NCBI RefSeq assembly: GCF_000372425.1 | Contig: NZ_AQVD01000003.1 | Location: 1-64,000 of the forward strand | Source: Streptococcus ferus DSM 20646 | GTDB taxonomy: Bacteria > Bacillota > Bacilli > Lactobacillales > Streptococcaceae | DNA: 64,000 nt | Direction: 5' to 3' | Part shown: piece by piece, positions 18,769-29,541 of the stretch | How the letters are laid out: each line of letters begins with the position of its first letter | Numbering within the stretch: the stretch's first letter is position 1 | Program-made: the position numbers and the translations under genes | Notes under the pieces: generated by a model | The model's database searches: none | What the model was told of the DNA's origin: nothing | The model's input: only the letters and a program-made list of their open reading frames with translations

Positions 18769-19464
18769 TTGTTTCACGTGAAACGTCGCCATAAGAGAGA
18801 TTATCAAAATTTTGAAGCCTTGCGGGTGGCTATGCTTTTAACCTTTTTAAGTGGCTTTATTGATTCATATACCTTTTTAACACAGGGACGTCGCTTTGCT
18901 GGTCTGCAGACTGGTAACCTGCTTTACATGATGATTCATCTGGCCGATGGTCGGATTCTTGACGTTCTCAGCTACTTTATTCCTCTTTTCTTTTTCATTT
19001 TAGGCCAAGTGTTTGCTTATTTTCTAAGAAGATGGACAGATGACAAGCATTATCGCTGGCATCGCTTTAGCACTTATGTTTTGCTAGTTCTATTGCTTTT
19101 TATTGCTATTTTAAGTCCTCTGCTATCATCTGTTTTTACGATTGGGAGTCTGGCTTTCTTTGCATCAATCAAATTAGTCACTTTTAAAAGAGTCAGAGGT
19201 TATCAGTACACCAATTTAATGATGACAGGTAATATTCGTGTCGCCTCTTATTTGTTCACGAAAGGTTGGGTTGAAAAAAATCAGCTCATTTTTAAGCAGG
19301 CTCTTTATATTACAGCTATCATCGCTTCCTTTATGATGGGGGTAATGGTATCAACAATTTTATCTCATTATTTCGTTGAATTTAGTTTATATGCCGCTCT
19401 TTTTCCAATGATTTTTTTAGCTTACTTTGTCAGTATAGAATCTGAGCAAACGAAAAATCCCTAA
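18769..19464 (+). CDS. DUF1275 (YoaK) family membrane protein
   Basis: 231 aa with about six membrane helices and the family signature FIDSYTFLTQGRRFAGLQTGN in the first loop, here near residue 25. Function unknown in this family; a transporter-like role has been suggested. The start is a TTG giving MFHVKRRH, 7 nt after AAAGGAG. This start region is itself a parS site (18770-18785). A GTG at 18778 is an alternative but lies 16 nt from the ribosome-binding site. The gene ends in a bidirectional terminator shared with tRNA-Arg. Confidence 0.85.
   Translation: MFHVKRRHKRDYQNFEALRVAMLLTFLSGFIDSYTFLTQGRRFAGLQTGNLLYMMIHLADGRILDVLSYFIPLFFFILGQVFAYFLRRWTDDKHYRWHRFSTYVLLVLLLFIAILSPLLSSVFTIGSLAFFASIKLVTFKRVRGYQYTNLMMTGNIRVASYLFTKGWVEKNQLIFKQALYITAIIASFMMGVMVSTILSHYFVEFSLYAALFPMIFLAYFVSIESEQTKNP
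18770..18785. other. parS site 1
   Basis: TGTTTCACGTGAAACG has a perfect 14-bp palindromic core GTTTCACGTGAAAC and one mismatch at the last base to the Bacillus consensus TGTTNCACGTGAAACA. It lies about 3.5 kb from the origin and covers the first codons of the DUF1275 gene. Confidence 0.92.
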
Positions 19465-19483
19465 GAATCTCTTAGGGATTTTT
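19453..19483. terminator. Bidirectional terminator between the DUF1275 gene and tRNA-Arg
   Basis: AAAAATCCCTAAG and CTTAGGGATTTTT form a perfect 13-bp stem with a 5-nt loop. The flanking A and T tracts serve transcription from either side. Confidence 0.88.
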
Positions 19484-19484
19484 A

Positions 19485-19558
19485 TGATCTCAGCAGGATT
19501 CGAACCTGCGACCGTTCGCTTAGAAGGCGAATGCTCTATCCAGCTGAGCTATGAGACC
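19485..19558 (-). tRNA. tRNA-Arg (TCT anticodon)
   Basis: The minus strand folds as a cloverleaf: acceptor GGTCTCA with TGAGATC, D-arm AGCTCAGCTGGATAGAGC, anticodon stem TTCGC/GCGAA with loop CTTCTAA (anticodon TCT, reads AGA), and T-arm with GGTTCGAATCC. Discriminator A; CCA is not encoded. It has its own promoter and runs opposite to its neighbours. Confidence 0.96.
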
Positions 19559-19571
19559 ATACAACTATACT

Positions 19572-19601
19572 ATTCTATCAAAATTGTCCACAGACTGTCA
19601 A
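19572..19601 (-). promoter_or_regulatory. Promoter of tRNA-Arg
   Basis: The minus strand has TTGACA (19596-19601), an 18-bp spacer, and TAGAAT (19572-19577), 13 bp before the tRNA. Confidence 0.8.
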
Positions 19602-19697
19602 GAAAAGCAAGAGTTTATTCTTGGATTTTACGATGGTGCAAGTGATGAAAACTTCTTCTTTTTTGAAATATGGTGTAAAATTTTTTTAAAAAAAGGG

Positions 19698-19725
19698 TAG
19701 ACAAATTTCCGTTATCTGATATAAT
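19698..19725 (+). promoter_or_regulatory. Promoter of the tRNA-Glu/tRNA-Asn pair
   Basis: TAGACA (19698-19703), 16 bp, TATAAT (19720-19725); the first tRNA begins 26 bp downstream. Confidence 0.75.
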
Positions 19726-19751
19726 TATAAGAGTGTTGATTAAAGACCTAT

Positions 19752-19823
19752 GGTCCGTTGGTCAAGGGGTTAAGACACCGCCTTTTCACGGCGGTAACAC
19801 GGGTTCGAATCCCGTACGGACTA
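19752..19823 (+). tRNA. tRNA-Glu (TTC anticodon)
   Basis: Acceptor GGTCCGT with ACGGACT, anticodon stem CCGCC/GGCGG with loop TTTTCAC (anticodon TTC), T-arm GGGTTCGAATCCC, discriminator A. No encoded CCA. Only 5 bp separate it from tRNA-Asn, so the two form one transcript. Confidence 0.96.
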
Positions 19824-19828
19824 TATAT

Positions 19829-19902
19829 TCCGGCATAGCTCAGTTGGTAGTAGCGCATGACTGTTAATCATGATGTCGTAGGTTCGAGTCCTACTGCCGG
19901 AG
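19829..19902 (+). tRNA. tRNA-Asn (GTT anticodon)
   Basis: Acceptor TCCGGCA with TGCCGGA, anticodon stem CATGA/TCATG with loop CTGTTAA (anticodon GTT), T-arm GTAGGTTCGAGTCCTAC, discriminator G. No encoded CCA. Confidence 0.96.
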
Positions 19903-19914
19903 TGATAAGACACA

Positions 19915-19937
19915 ATCCTAGAAATAGGATTTTTTTT
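19915..19937 (+). terminator. Terminator of the tRNA-Glu/Asn transcript
   Basis: AATCCTA and TAGGATT form a 7-bp stem around GAAA, followed by eight T residues, 12 bp after tRNA-Asn. Confidence 0.85.
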
Positions 19938-19942
19938 ATAGG

Positions 19943-19974
19943 AAAAGCCCCTCATTTATCATGTAGGGGCTTTT
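19943..19974 (-). terminator. Terminator overlapping the yfhO stop
   Basis: AAAAGCCCCT and AGGGGCTTTT (one internal mismatch, CAT/ATG extension) form a hairpin whose 5' arm encodes the last YfhO codons and whose loop region carries the stop. It works on the minus strand. Confidence 0.8.
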
Positions 19975-22540
19975 TTGAAGTTTGGTGCGTTTGTATGGAC
20001 TGGTAAATCAAGAATAAAAGAAATCCTATCAGTGAAAGAAGGCAGCCAAGAATCAGTCCTTCAGGTATAAAGGTCATTTTGATTTTCCCTTTCCCTTTCG
20101 GAACATTGATTTTCATGAGTCCGCCCTGAGCTTTGGTAATAGTGACAGGTTTCCCATCTCGACTAGCTTTCCACCCCTTATCATAAGGAAGGGTGAAGAG
20201 GAGCGAAGCTTCTTTTTGGGTTTTATAGTGGAGATTTATATGATTATTTTTCACTGCAAGTTCGACTTTTTGTGATTTGAAGTGGTCTATCAGTCTTTGA
20301 TAAGCCTCTAAATCAAGGGCAAAAAGTTGCGGTTGATCAAAACTGACCGATAGGTTATTCATCACTACTAGCGAAAAATCAAAACTTTCTCCTTTTGAAT
20401 AGGTTCCTAGATTAAAAAGAGGGTAAGCATCTGTCAACTCTTGCTGAGCTGAGAATCGGGGTGTTTTAAGGAGAAGGTTCTGTTGATCCTGATTGCTGAA
20501 CTGAAGGTTATTAATCATTAAGTAGAGCTGGCTTGTTTTTGGGTCGTTGACACGATAGTTGACAGTTATTGATTCTTTGTCAAGAGAGTTTGCAAAGAGG
20601 CGATTATCAATCATGTGCAGATTGGACTTTAATTCTATTGGAATTTCATTGTAGAGATGATAATTTTCACCTGTCAGAGCTTCTACAAACCGTTCTTGAT
20701 TGTAAATCTGATTCTGATTTAAGTTGACATCATTGTAAAGACCATTAGACAATAACACAAGGGGTAAATCATTTTGATTTTGAAAGAGGCTGAGTTGATC
20801 AATTTGCGCTATTTTTTGAAAACGATATATTTCAGCAGGGTTTTGAGATAGACGGTATTTAATGGCAAACAGACTATCCATTAAAAGCGTATTGTTATGA
20901 TAGGCAATAGTGGCATGGTTGCCATCTGAGCGAAAACCAAGGCGATCTAAAACTTGAGCAGCCTGTTTATTTTTGACAGACGAAAACTGAGCAATGCTAT
21001 TATAATGATATTTCATACCATCGTTTAAAGAGTAGTGATTATCTTGCCCTATGCGGTAGAACAGACCAGAATTGTCAGTTTTTGCCAATAGTTTTTCTGT
21101 GGCTTGAAAATCGCCGCTGTAAGCGGTTCTGCCAGGGAAATTCCACTCTTGCTCAATTCCTTTAATCTGGAAATAGGTATTACAACCCATCTCAAATATC
21201 GTAAAACAGGCCATCAATACAACCATCTGTCTTATGGGCAAAATTCTCTTTACAAGGCTGTAAAGGAGGAGACAATAAGCGGCCAGAAATGGGAAGGTTA
21301 TTGCGATCTGATGATTGGTTAAAAAAAGATAGTGGCTTTTGAAAAAAAGCGCTCCTGTAAAGCCTGTAATTAACATTAAGATGGGAAGATAAACATGACT
21401 CAGTTTCAATTCCTCTAACCGTGACAGTGTTTCTGCTGCCATTAGAATGAGAACTGTCGAAACGACCCAAGAGTAGCGATATAAAAACATATTTGGGGCA
21501 TGCATGCCCTGCCAAAAAAGATTAAGCGGCTGAATGATAAAACTTATTATGAGGACTATCAAGAGCATTAAATAGGCACATTTAACTTGCCATTTAATAG
21601 ATTTGATTGTAAAAAAACTAAGAGCTAAGACTAGAGGAAGGAGCCCGATATAGATTGTTGGGAGGGCTTGATACTGTGTTGTATCATAGGAGCCAACAAA
21701 ATTTTTGGCAAATAGATCAAAGTACCAGCTATTCTCTGTAAATAAACTTGTCAACCTTGTAAATTGATCACCATTATGTTTCAAATCAAGATAGGTTGGC
21801 AGAAGCATAAAAGAACTTGACAGTACAGCCAATAGGGAGATAATGATAAAGTCCCTTAGTCTTTGAATCCGCTCTTTAAAATCCCAAGAAAGATTAGTCA
21901 AAAACCATAAGGTCAAAAAGATAGCGGTTATGTATCCAAAGAAATAATTTTGAACCAATAAGAGACAGAGACTGACATAGTAAAGCCCTAACTTTCCTTC
22001 TATTGTCAACCGGTGTAAACCTAAAAGGATGAAGGGAAGTAAGATAAAAGTATCCAGCCAATTAATAAGTTCCAGCTGACTTGTTGAGAAGCTCATCAAG
22101 GCATAAGAAGTTGACAAAAGAATAAGTAGCTTAGCGTTTAATTTGGGATAAATACGAGAAAAACAATAGGAGGCTGACAAGCCAATCAAACCAAATTTCA
22201 AGAGGATGAAGAGGTAGTAGGCATCTGCCATATTTTCTCCATTAAAGAAATAGGTCAGTGGTGTGAAAAAGCTACCTAAATAGTAACTCATAAGAGCGTA
22301 AAGATTAAATCCCAGTCCGGCCTTAAAAGAGTAGAAGAAGCTGCTTGTATCATGCAGAACATTTCGTATAAGGATATTAAAGTTCACATATTGGTGGAAA
22401 GCATCACTAGCTAAAATAGTGGTGTCGCTCCCCCAATAAATGTTATTAGTGAAAAGAACAAAAAACATGATTCCTATCGGGAGAGTAAAACTGGTACCAT
22501 AAACCAGCAGAGATTTTTTATTGCGTTTTATCCCAGTCAT
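19952..22540 (-). CDS. YfhO family membrane protein (probable glycosyltransferase)
   Basis: 862 aa with about twelve membrane helices in the first 450 residues, a large extracellular segment (about 480-810), and a last helix near 830-850. The early loop has WGSDTTILASDAFHQY, carrying the conserved acidic residues of GT-C type enzymes. YfhO relatives in Gram-positives glycosylate lipoteichoic acid or other surface polymers; the substrate here is unknown. It opposes replication, lies between the tRNA cluster and an ABC-F gene, and has its own terminator. Confidence 0.85.
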   Translation of the reverse strand: MTGIKRNKKSLLVYGTSFTLPIGIMFFVLFTNNIYWGSDTTILASDAFHQYVNFNILIRNVLHDTSSFFYSFKAGLGFNLYALMSYYLGSFFTPLTYFFNGENMADAYYLFILLKFGLIGLSASYCFSRIYPKLNAKLLILLSTSYALMSFSTSQLELINWLDTFILLPFILLGLHRLTIEGKLGLYYVSLCLLLVQNYFFGYITAIFLTLWFLTNLSWDFKERIQRLRDFIIISLLAVLSSSFMLLPTYLDLKHNGDQFTRLTSLFTENSWYFDLFAKNFVGSYDTTQYQALPTIYIGLLPLVLALSFFTIKSIKWQVKCAYLMLLIVLIISFIIQPLNLFWQGMHAPNMFLYRYSWVVSTVLILMAAETLSRLEELKLSHVYLPILMLITGFTGALFFKSHYLFLTNHQIAITFPFLAAYCLLLYSLVKRILPIRQMVVLMACFTIFEMGCNTYFQIKGIEQEWNFPGRTAYSGDFQATEKLLAKTDNSGLFYRIGQDNHYSLNDGMKYHYNSIAQFSSVKNKQAAQVLDRLGFRSDGNHATIAYHNNTLLMDSLFAIKYRLSQNPAEIYRFQKIAQIDQLSLFQNQNDLPLVLLSNGLYNDVNLNQNQIYNQERFVEALTGENYHLYNEIPIELKSNLHMIDNRLFANSLDKESITVNYRVNDPKTSQLYLMINNLQFSNQDQQNLLLKTPRFSAQQELTDAYPLFNLGTYSKGESFDFSLVVMNNLSVSFDQPQLFALDLEAYQRLIDHFKSQKVELAVKNNHINLHYKTQKEASLLFTLPYDKGWKASRDGKPVTITKAQGGLMKINVPKGKGKIKMTFIPEGLILGCLLSLIGFLLFLIYQSIQTHQTSKKPLHDK

Positions 22541-22561
22541 TGTCTTTTCCTTTGTTAAGTG

Positions 22562-22593
22562 TAAACTAAAAGGCGCTAGCGCCTTTTAGTTTA
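22562..22593 (-). terminator. Perfect 32-bp palindrome ending the ABC-F gene
   Basis: Bases 22562-22593 read identically on both strands, centred on GGCGC/TAGC at 22577/22578. The stop codon of the ABC-F gene (22591-22593) forms one tip. It probably terminates the ABC-F transcript and, if extruded, would be a cruciform. Confidence 0.75.
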
Positions 22594-24210
22594 TTTCCAT
22601 AATGCTTTAACTTTTTCCTGAACGTCTTGATTTTCCAAAAACTCGTCATAGGTTTCATCAATACGGTCAATAACACCATTTTTAGATACCACGATGATAT
22701 GGTTAGCCAGTGTTTGAATAAATTCATGGTCATGACTGGCAAAGATAATGGATTCTTTAAATTCTTTGAGACCATCGTTAAGACTGGAAATGGATTCCAG
22801 ATCCAAGTGGTTGGTTGGGTCATCTAAAATAAGAACATTTGACTTTAGAAGCATTAGTTTTGACAGCATCACGCGCACTTTTTCGCCTCCGGATAGGACG
22901 TTGACAGACTTGTTAACTTCGTCACCCGAAAAAAGCATGCGCCCTAAGAAACCGCGTAGGAAGGTGTTGTCATCTTCCTCTTTGCTGGCAAACTGACGAA
23001 GCCAATCCAGAATGGATTCACCACCAGCAAAATCATTGCTATTATCTTTTGGCAGATAAGACCGGCTGGTTGTCACTCCCCATTTTATGGTGCCTTCGTA
23101 TTCAATGTCATCCATAAGAGCTCGAATCAGAGCAGTTGTCTGGATATCATTCTGTCCGATAATGGCCGTTTTGTCACCTGGACGGAGAATAAAGCTAATC
23201 TTATCCAAAATAATTTCCCCGTCAATCTTGACAGTCAAGTTGTCAACAGTGACAAGGTCATTGCCAAGTTCACGGTCGGCTTTAAAGTTGATAAATGGGT
23301 ATTTTCGGCTAGATGGAACAATTTCTTCAAGTTCAATCTTGTCAAGCATCTTTTTACGTGACGTTGCCTGTTTTGACTTGGAAGCATTTGCTGAAAAGCG
23401 GGCAATAAACTCTTGCAGTTCTTTGATTTTTTCTTCAGCCTTAGCATTTCGATCTGACTGCAGACGGGCAGCCAGTTCAGATGATTCTTTCCAAAAATCA
23501 TAGTTACCCACGAAGAGCTTGATTTTACCAAAATCAAGGTCAGCCATGTGGGTACAGACCTTATTAAGGAAATGACGGTCATGGGAAACCACAATTACAG
23601 TATTTTCGAAATCAATCAAGAAATCTTCCAACCAAGTGATAGATTGGATGTCCAGACCATTTGTTGGCTCATCTAGGAGAAGGACATCTGGCTTACCAAA
23701 GAGCGCTTTGGCAAGGAGAACTTTGACCTTATCGCCATTCGAGAGCTCACTCATGTTTTGGTAATGAAGATCTTCTGGGATATTAAGGTTTTGAAGCAGT
23801 TGAGCAGCTTCGCTCTCTGCCTCCCAACCACCTAACTCTGCAAAGAGGCCTTCCAATTCGGCAGCACGAACACCATCCTCATCAGAAAAATCGGCTTTCA
23901 GATAGATAGCATCCTTTTCTTTCATGATGTTGTAAAGCTGCTCATTTCCCATAATAACCACATCAATGGCACGCTCATCCTCATAGTCAAAGTGATTTTG
24001 ACGAAGGACAGATAGACGCTCATCTGGCCCCAATGAAATATGACCAGTAGTCGGCTCGATATCCCCAGCCAAGATTTTAAGGAAGGTAGATTTTCCGGCT
24101 CCATTAGCTCCAATTAAGCCGTAGGTATTTCCAGCTGAAAATTTAATATTGACGTCGTCAAATAATTTACGGTCGCTAAAGCGCAGTGACACATCTGATA
24201 CAGTTAACAC
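22591..24210 (-). CDS. ABC-F family translational ATPase (YbiT/YkpA type)
   Basis: 539 aa with two fused ABC domains and no membrane segment. Domain 1 has Walker A GANGAGKST, signature LSNGDKVKVLLAKAL and Walker B VLLLDEPTNGLD. A charged linker (about 240-310) precedes domain 2, whose Walker A is degenerate (GQNDIQTTALIR) but which keeps LSGGEKVRVMLSKLM and LDDPTNHLD. ABC-F proteins bind the ribosomal E-site; YbiT is a housekeeping type and not a resistance factor. GTG start with AAAGGTGA 7 nt upstream. Confidence 0.92.
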   Translation of the reverse strand: MLTVSDVSLRFSDRKLFDDVNIKFSAGNTYGLIGANGAGKSTFLKILAGDIEPTTGHISLGPDERLSVLRQNHFDYEDERAIDVVIMGNEQLYNIMKEKDAIYLKADFSDEDGVRAAELEGLFAELGGWEAESEAAQLLQNLNIPEDLHYQNMSELSNGDKVKVLLAKALFGKPDVLLLDEPTNGLDIQSITWLEDFLIDFENTVIVVSHDRHFLNKVCTHMADLDFGKIKLFVGNYDFWKESSELAARLQSDRNAKAEEKIKELQEFIARFSANASKSKQATSRKKMLDKIELEEIVPSSRKYPFINFKADRELGNDLVTVDNLTVKIDGEIILDKISFILRPGDKTAIIGQNDIQTTALIRALMDDIEYEGTIKWGVTTSRSYLPKDNSNDFAGGESILDWLRQFASKEEDDNTFLRGFLGRMLFSGDEVNKSVNVLSGGEKVRVMLSKLMLLKSNVLILDDPTNHLDLESISSLNDGLKEFKESIIFASHDHEFIQTLANHIIVVSKNGVIDRIDETYDEFLENQDVQEKVKALWK

Positions 24211-24246
24211 GATTTATTCACCTTTATTTCTTTCTATTGCTTCTTC

Positions 24247-24275
24247 ATTTTACAGGAATCGGTCTTTTTTTTCAA
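24247..24275 (-). promoter_or_regulatory. Promoter of the ABC-F gene
   Basis: On the minus strand TTGAAA (24270-24275), 17 bp, TAAAAT (24247-24252), inside the 71-bp gap after the yitT-like gene. Confidence 0.65.
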
Positions 24276-24281
24276 TGGTTT

Positions 24282-25154
24282 CTACATTGGCAATAAGATG
24301 TCTTCATCTTCGTTTTGATAATGCTTGGTCAAGCTAAATCCTCGTCCAACGACATGGCTGGCAGGCATCACCACGATGAAGGCCGTTTCATCAATAGCAA
24401 GAATCTCTTTTTCGATTTTTGGAAATTCATGGGTAGAGATAGTGGTCATCAGCATAAACCGATCTTTTCCAGTGAATCCACCGTGAATAGGAATTTCAGT
24501 AACGCCTCTGTCTGCCGAAATCGTGATATAATGTTTAATTTTTTCATGATGACGAGAAATAATCATCAGATTTTTAGAAGCATTAAAGCCGGTCATCATG
24601 ATATTGACAACATAGCTGATAACGATTAAAGAAATGATAGAATACATGACAGAATCAGCATTGAAAGCTGCTAGGCCAACGGCTACAACTAACCCGTCAA
24701 TCAGTACCATACTGGTTCCGAGTGGAAGAGGGCTGTACTTGTGGATAACCTGAGTGATAATTCCCGTTCCCCCGGTTGACGAATTTCCGAGGAAAACGAG
24801 GCCTAGACCAAAACCGACAATTATTCCTCCAAAAACAGCAGCTAAAAGAGGGGTGTGGGTTAAATTAGGCAGTCCTGAGGTGAGCTGAATAAAGATGGGG
24901 TAGATCGTCCCTCCGTAAACGGTTTTTAAAAAGGTTGCCCTCCCCAATAAAACATAACAGATGAAAAGCAGGGGAATGTTGACGATTAGGACGAAGAATG
25001 AGGGTTTCCAACCAAATAGGGCTTGGAAACTGACCGCGAGACCGCCCAGTCCCCCAGACGCGATATGATTTTCCAGTAGCATGGTATTAAAGCCAATGGC
25101 GGCGATAAGTGAGCCTAGGCTAACCAACAGTAAATCAACGACTTTCTTATTCAT
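24282..25154 (-). CDS. YitT family membrane protein
   Basis: 290 aa. Five to six membrane helices (DUF161) occupy residues 8-190, with the family motifs GFNTMLLENHIASGGLGGLA and GNSSTGGTGIITQ. A cytoplasmic DUF2179 domain follows (about 200-275, GVTEIPIHGGFTGKDRFML). Function unknown; transport or sensing are guesses. It runs against the fork between trpS, which is divergent, and the ABC-F gene. A second family member begins at 63679. Confidence 0.9.
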   Translation of the reverse strand: MNKKVVDLLLVSLGSLIAAIGFNTMLLENHIASGGLGGLAVSFQALFGWKPSFFVLIVNIPLLFICYVLLGRATFLKTVYGGTIYPIFIQLTSGLPNLTHTPLLAAVFGGIIVGFGLGLVFLGNSSTGGTGIITQVIHKYSPLPLGTSMVLIDGLVVAVGLAAFNADSVMYSIISLIVISYVVNIMMTGFNASKNLMIISRHHEKIKHYITISADRGVTEIPIHGGFTGKDRFMLMTTISTHEFPKIEKEILAIDETAFIVVMPASHVVGRGFSLTKHYQNEDEDILLPM

Positions 25155-25224
25155 AAGATATCGCCTCCTTTAATCAATGTCAAAATCTATTATCTCTGAT
25201 GGACTGCCTTATCGTCAAGAATTA

Positions 25225-25233
25225 TGTTATAAT
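25225..25233 (+). promoter_or_regulatory. Extended -10 promoter of trpS
   Basis: TG-T-TATAAT with the -10 at 25228-25233; the leader is about 25 nt, too short for a T-box. Confidence 0.65.
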
Positions 25234-25264
25234 TTAGACAATTGAATTTTTTAGGAGAAGAACC

Positions 25265-26287
25265 ATGACCAAACCCATTATCTTAACAGGTGATCGACCA
25301 ACAGGAAAACTCCACCTAGGTCACTATGTCGGAAGCCTTAAAAATCGTGTCCTCCTACAAAATGAAGGGAAGTACGACATGTTTGTTTTTTTGGCAGATC
25401 AGCAGGCTCTGACGGATCATGCGAAAGAAGCAGAAATTATCAAGGAATCCGTGGGAAATGTTGCTTTGGATTATTTATCTGTTGGTCTTGATCCTGAAAA
25501 GGTAACGCTTTTTATACAGAGTCAAATTCCTGAATTAGCCGAATTGACCATGTATTATATGAATCTGGTTTCTTTGGCAAGATTAGAACGTAATCCAACT
25601 GTTAAGTCAGAAATTGCTCAGAAAGGCTTTGGCGAAAGTCTGCCGACAGGATTTTTAGTTTACCCAATCTCGCAAGCTGCAGATATTACAGCCTTTAAAG
25701 CCAATTATGTTCCGGTTGGAAACGACCAGAAGCCCATGATCGAGCAAACCAGAGAGATTGTCCGCTCTTTTAATCATACCTATCAGACAGATGTCCTTGT
25801 TGAACCTGAAGGTATTTATCCCGAGAATGAAGCGGCAGGCCGCCTGCCGGGTCTTGACGGAAATGCCAAAATGTCAAAATCTTTGGGAAATGGAATCTAT
25901 CTTTCTGATGATATGGATACGGTTCAGAAAAAAGTGATGAGCATGTATACCGATCCTAATCATATTCGTGTTGAGGATCCAGGTCAGATTGAGGGAAATA
26001 TGGTGTTTTATTACCTGGATATTTTTGGGCAGGAAAATGACAAAGCTGACATTGCTGCCATGAAGGAACATTATCAAAAGGGAGGCTTGGGGGATGTTAA
26101 AACCAAGCGCTACCTCTTGGAAATATTGGAGCGTGAATTGGCTCCCATCCGTGAACGCCGTTTAGAGTATGCCCAAGACATGGGCCAGATTTTTGCTATT
26201 CTCAAAGAAGGAAGTGAAAAAGCCCGTCAGGCAGCGGGAGCAACCTTGGCTGATGTTAAAAAAGCGATGGGGATTCATTATTTTTAA
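25265..26287 (+). CDS. trpS: Tryptophanyl-tRNA synthetase
   Basis: 340 aa class I synthetase. The HIGH-type motif is [10 protein letters not shown] near the N-terminus and the KMSKS motif is AKMSKSLGN near residue 200. GGAGAAG precedes the ATG. It is a single-gene unit with its own extended -10 promoter and terminator, and is divergent from the yitT-like gene. No T-box leader. Confidence 0.96.
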   Translation: MTKPIILTGDRPTGKLHLGHYVGSLKNRVLLQNEGKYDMFVFLADQQALTDHAKEAEIIKESVGNVALDYLSVGLDPEKVTLFIQSQIPELAELTMYYMNLVSLARLERNPTVKSEIAQKGFGESLPTGFLVYPISQAADITAFKANYVPVGNDQKPMIEQTREIVRSFNHTYQTDVLVEPEGIYPENEAAGRLPGLDGNAKMSKSLGNGIYLSDDMDTVQKKVMSMYTDPNHIRVEDPGQIEGNMVFYYLDIFGQENDKADIAAMKEHYQKGGLGDVKTKRYLLEILERELAPIRERRLEYAQDMGQIFAILKEGSEKARQAAGATLADVKKAMGIHYF

Positions 26288-26317
26288 AAGAGTCTGGAAA
26301 CCTTCCAGCTCTTTTTT
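26286..26317 (+). terminator. Terminator of trpS
   Basis: AAAAGAG-CTGGAA and TTCCAG-CTCTTTT form an interrupted stem, starting at the trpS stop codon and ending in six T residues. Confidence 0.85.
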
Positions 26318-26349
26318 GCTGAAAATAGCCGATTTTAAGTAAATTCTGA

Positions 26350-26377
26350 TTGACAAATGCGCTTAGCGTGTTATGAT
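26350..26377 (+). promoter_or_regulatory. Promoter of guaB
   Basis: TTGACA (26350-26355), 16 bp, TATGAT (26372-26377). The roughly 45-nt leader has no recognisable guanine riboswitch. Confidence 0.75.
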
Positions 26378-26404
26378 AGTAACAATCAAAAAGCCCTAGG
26401 CTGA

Positions 26405-27910
<1,506 letters not shown>

Positions 27911-28035
27911 GAGAGTAAAATTTAGTTTTTTATTGACAGTAGGAATCAATCTTAGTTTACACGATTAGTTCTTGTATCCGTGATGATATTAGTTGGGTTG
28001 ACAAGCAACTTGCTTTCTTTGTAAAGATAGTTGAC

Positions 28036-28076
28036 AAAAACGGAAGCTTGGGTCATTGACTCAAGCTTCCGTTTTT
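28036..28076. terminator. Shared terminator between guaB and recF
   Basis: An almost perfect 19-bp stem (AAAACGGAAGCTTG-GTCA and its complement, one wobble pair) carries A and T tracts on both sides, so it works in both directions. On the minus strand its arm encodes the last RecF codons and the stop. Confidence 0.85.
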
Positions 28077-29141
28077 TATCTTAAAAATGTTAAGATTCTG
28101 AGGTAGATGCTGTAGGTGATCGAGACTGGTTGTTGTTATGAATGTTTGGACGTTCTCCTTGATAATTTCCAAGAGTTTAGTCTGTCGATGATTATCTAAC
28201 TCGCTCATCACATCATCTAAAAGTAAGATAGGATAATCACCGGTTACCGTTTTGATCAGTTCAATTTCTGCGAGTTTTAGGGATAAAACAAGACTTCGGT
28301 GCTGTCCTTGACTTCCAAAACTGGCCTCTATACCATTAATGAAAAAGGTAAGATCGTCACGATGGGGACCGATTGAAGTATTCTTTTTATAACTGTCTCG
28401 TTGATGATTTTTTTCCAGCTGTTCGAGGAAGTTGTCTTGAATTTCCTTGACATCTTTGTAAAGGATAGATGACAGGTAAGTAATCGTTAGCTCTTCCTTT
28501 TGGTCTGAAATAAGCTGATGATATTTACTGGCTTCCTTTGATAGATCAAGGATAAAGTCATGCCTGTGACGAATCACTCGGCTGCCATAATCAGCAAGTT
28601 GACTGTCAAGAACCTTTAAGAAATCTTTGTCAACTTTGTCAACCTGTTTTAAGTAAGCATTGCGCTGCTTTAAGACATAATTGTAATGAGACAGATCGGA
28701 TAAGTAAGTAGGTTTAATTTGACCTAAATCAATATCGAGAAATTTTCGGCGTAAACTAGGGGAGCCTTTTACCAATTGTAAATCTTCTGGGGCAAAAAGA
28801 ACCACAGTCATTGTTCCAATGTAATCAGACAGCTTAGCTTGTTTAAGGTGATTGACTTTAGTGGTTCGGCCTTTTTCACTAAGAGCAATTTCCAGAGGCA
28901 GTTTGCTGTTGAGACGGTGTAGTAGGCCAGAGACGCGAAGGTCCTTTTTCGTAAATGTGATCAGTTCTCTATCAAAGCGTGTCCGATGACTTCTAGTCAG
29001 AGAAAGAAAATAAATCGCCTCTAAAAAGTTGGTTTTTCCCTGTGCGTTTTGACCGACAAAAATATTCAGCCCAGGTGAGAACTCAGCTTTTTCTTCCTGA
29101 TAATTACGATAATTTTTTAAGCTTATTTCTTCAATCCACAT
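28053..29141 (-). CDS. recF: DNA replication and repair protein RecF
   Basis: 362-aa SMC-like ATPase that loads RecA onto gapped DNA with RecO and RecR. Walker A is [16 protein letters not shown], the signature is [14 protein letters not shown], and Walker B is [11 protein letters not shown]. In Bacillus recF lies between dnaN and gyrB; here, as in other streptococci, it has moved about 13 kb away from dnaA. It starts 2 bp past the yaaA stop, and the two are surely cotranscribed. Confidence 0.96.
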   Translation of the reverse strand: MWIEEISLKNYRNYQEEKAEFSPGLNIFVGQNAQGKTNFLEAIYFLSLTRSHRTRFDRELITFTKKDLRVSGLLHRLNSKLPLEIALSEKGRTTKVNHLKQAKLSDYIGTMTVVLFAPEDLQLVKGSPSLRRKFLDIDLGQIKPTYLSDLSHYNYVLKQRNAYLKQVDKVDKDFLKVLDSQLADYGSRVIRHRHDFILDLSKEASKYHQLISDQKEELTITYLSSILYKDVKEIQDNFLEQLEKNHQRDSYKKNTSIGPHRDDLTFFINGIEASFGSQGQHRSLVLSLKLAEIELIKTVTGDYPILLLDDVMSELDNHRQTKLLEIIKENVQTFITTTSLDHLQHLPQNLNIFKIKNGSLSQ

Positions 29142-29143
29142 AC

Positions 29144-29515
29144 TTATGTTCCAGGGAATTTAACAGCCTTTTTTTCTCTCTTGAGAGGGTTATTTTTCTG
29201 CCCTTTTTTGGTCTTGTTGGTTTGGTTTAAACGCTTGACCAAGGCAGCAATACGCTGTTTTTCAGCTAAATTGTTCTTGTGCTCTTCTTTTTCGGCATTG
29301 CTTGGCTCTACAATCATGATAGTGAGCGCTTGACTGGGAATGCTCAGGCTGTCACCGATTCTCAGTTTTTTCCCGCGCCTATTTTCGAGTTGGCCATTAA
29401 AAAAGACTTCGGTAGAAGCAAGAAAAGCCTTTACTGCGCCGCCACTTTGGATGATACCTACATCTTTCAGAAGAGCTTGTAAGGTGATATAGTCACCAAA
29501 AAGTTTGTAATCCAT
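29144..29515 (-). CDS. yaaA: S4-domain protein YaaA
   Basis: 123 aa. The first 70 residues are the YaaA-type S4 RNA-binding domain ([20 protein letters not shown]), followed by a basic, glutamine- and lysine-rich tail that is longer than in Bacillus YaaA (about 70 aa). It is linked to recF across Firmicutes. A ribosome-associated role is inferred from the S4 domain. Confidence 0.85.
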   Translation of the reverse strand: MDYKLFGDYITLQALLKDVGIIQSGGAVKAFLASTEVFFNGQLENRRGKKLRIGDSLSIPSQALTIMIVEPSNAEKEEHKNNLAEKQRIAALVKRLNQTNKTKKGQKNNPLKREKKAVKFPGT

Positions 29516-29541
29516 TTAATCCTCGACTTTCTCTAGAGATA

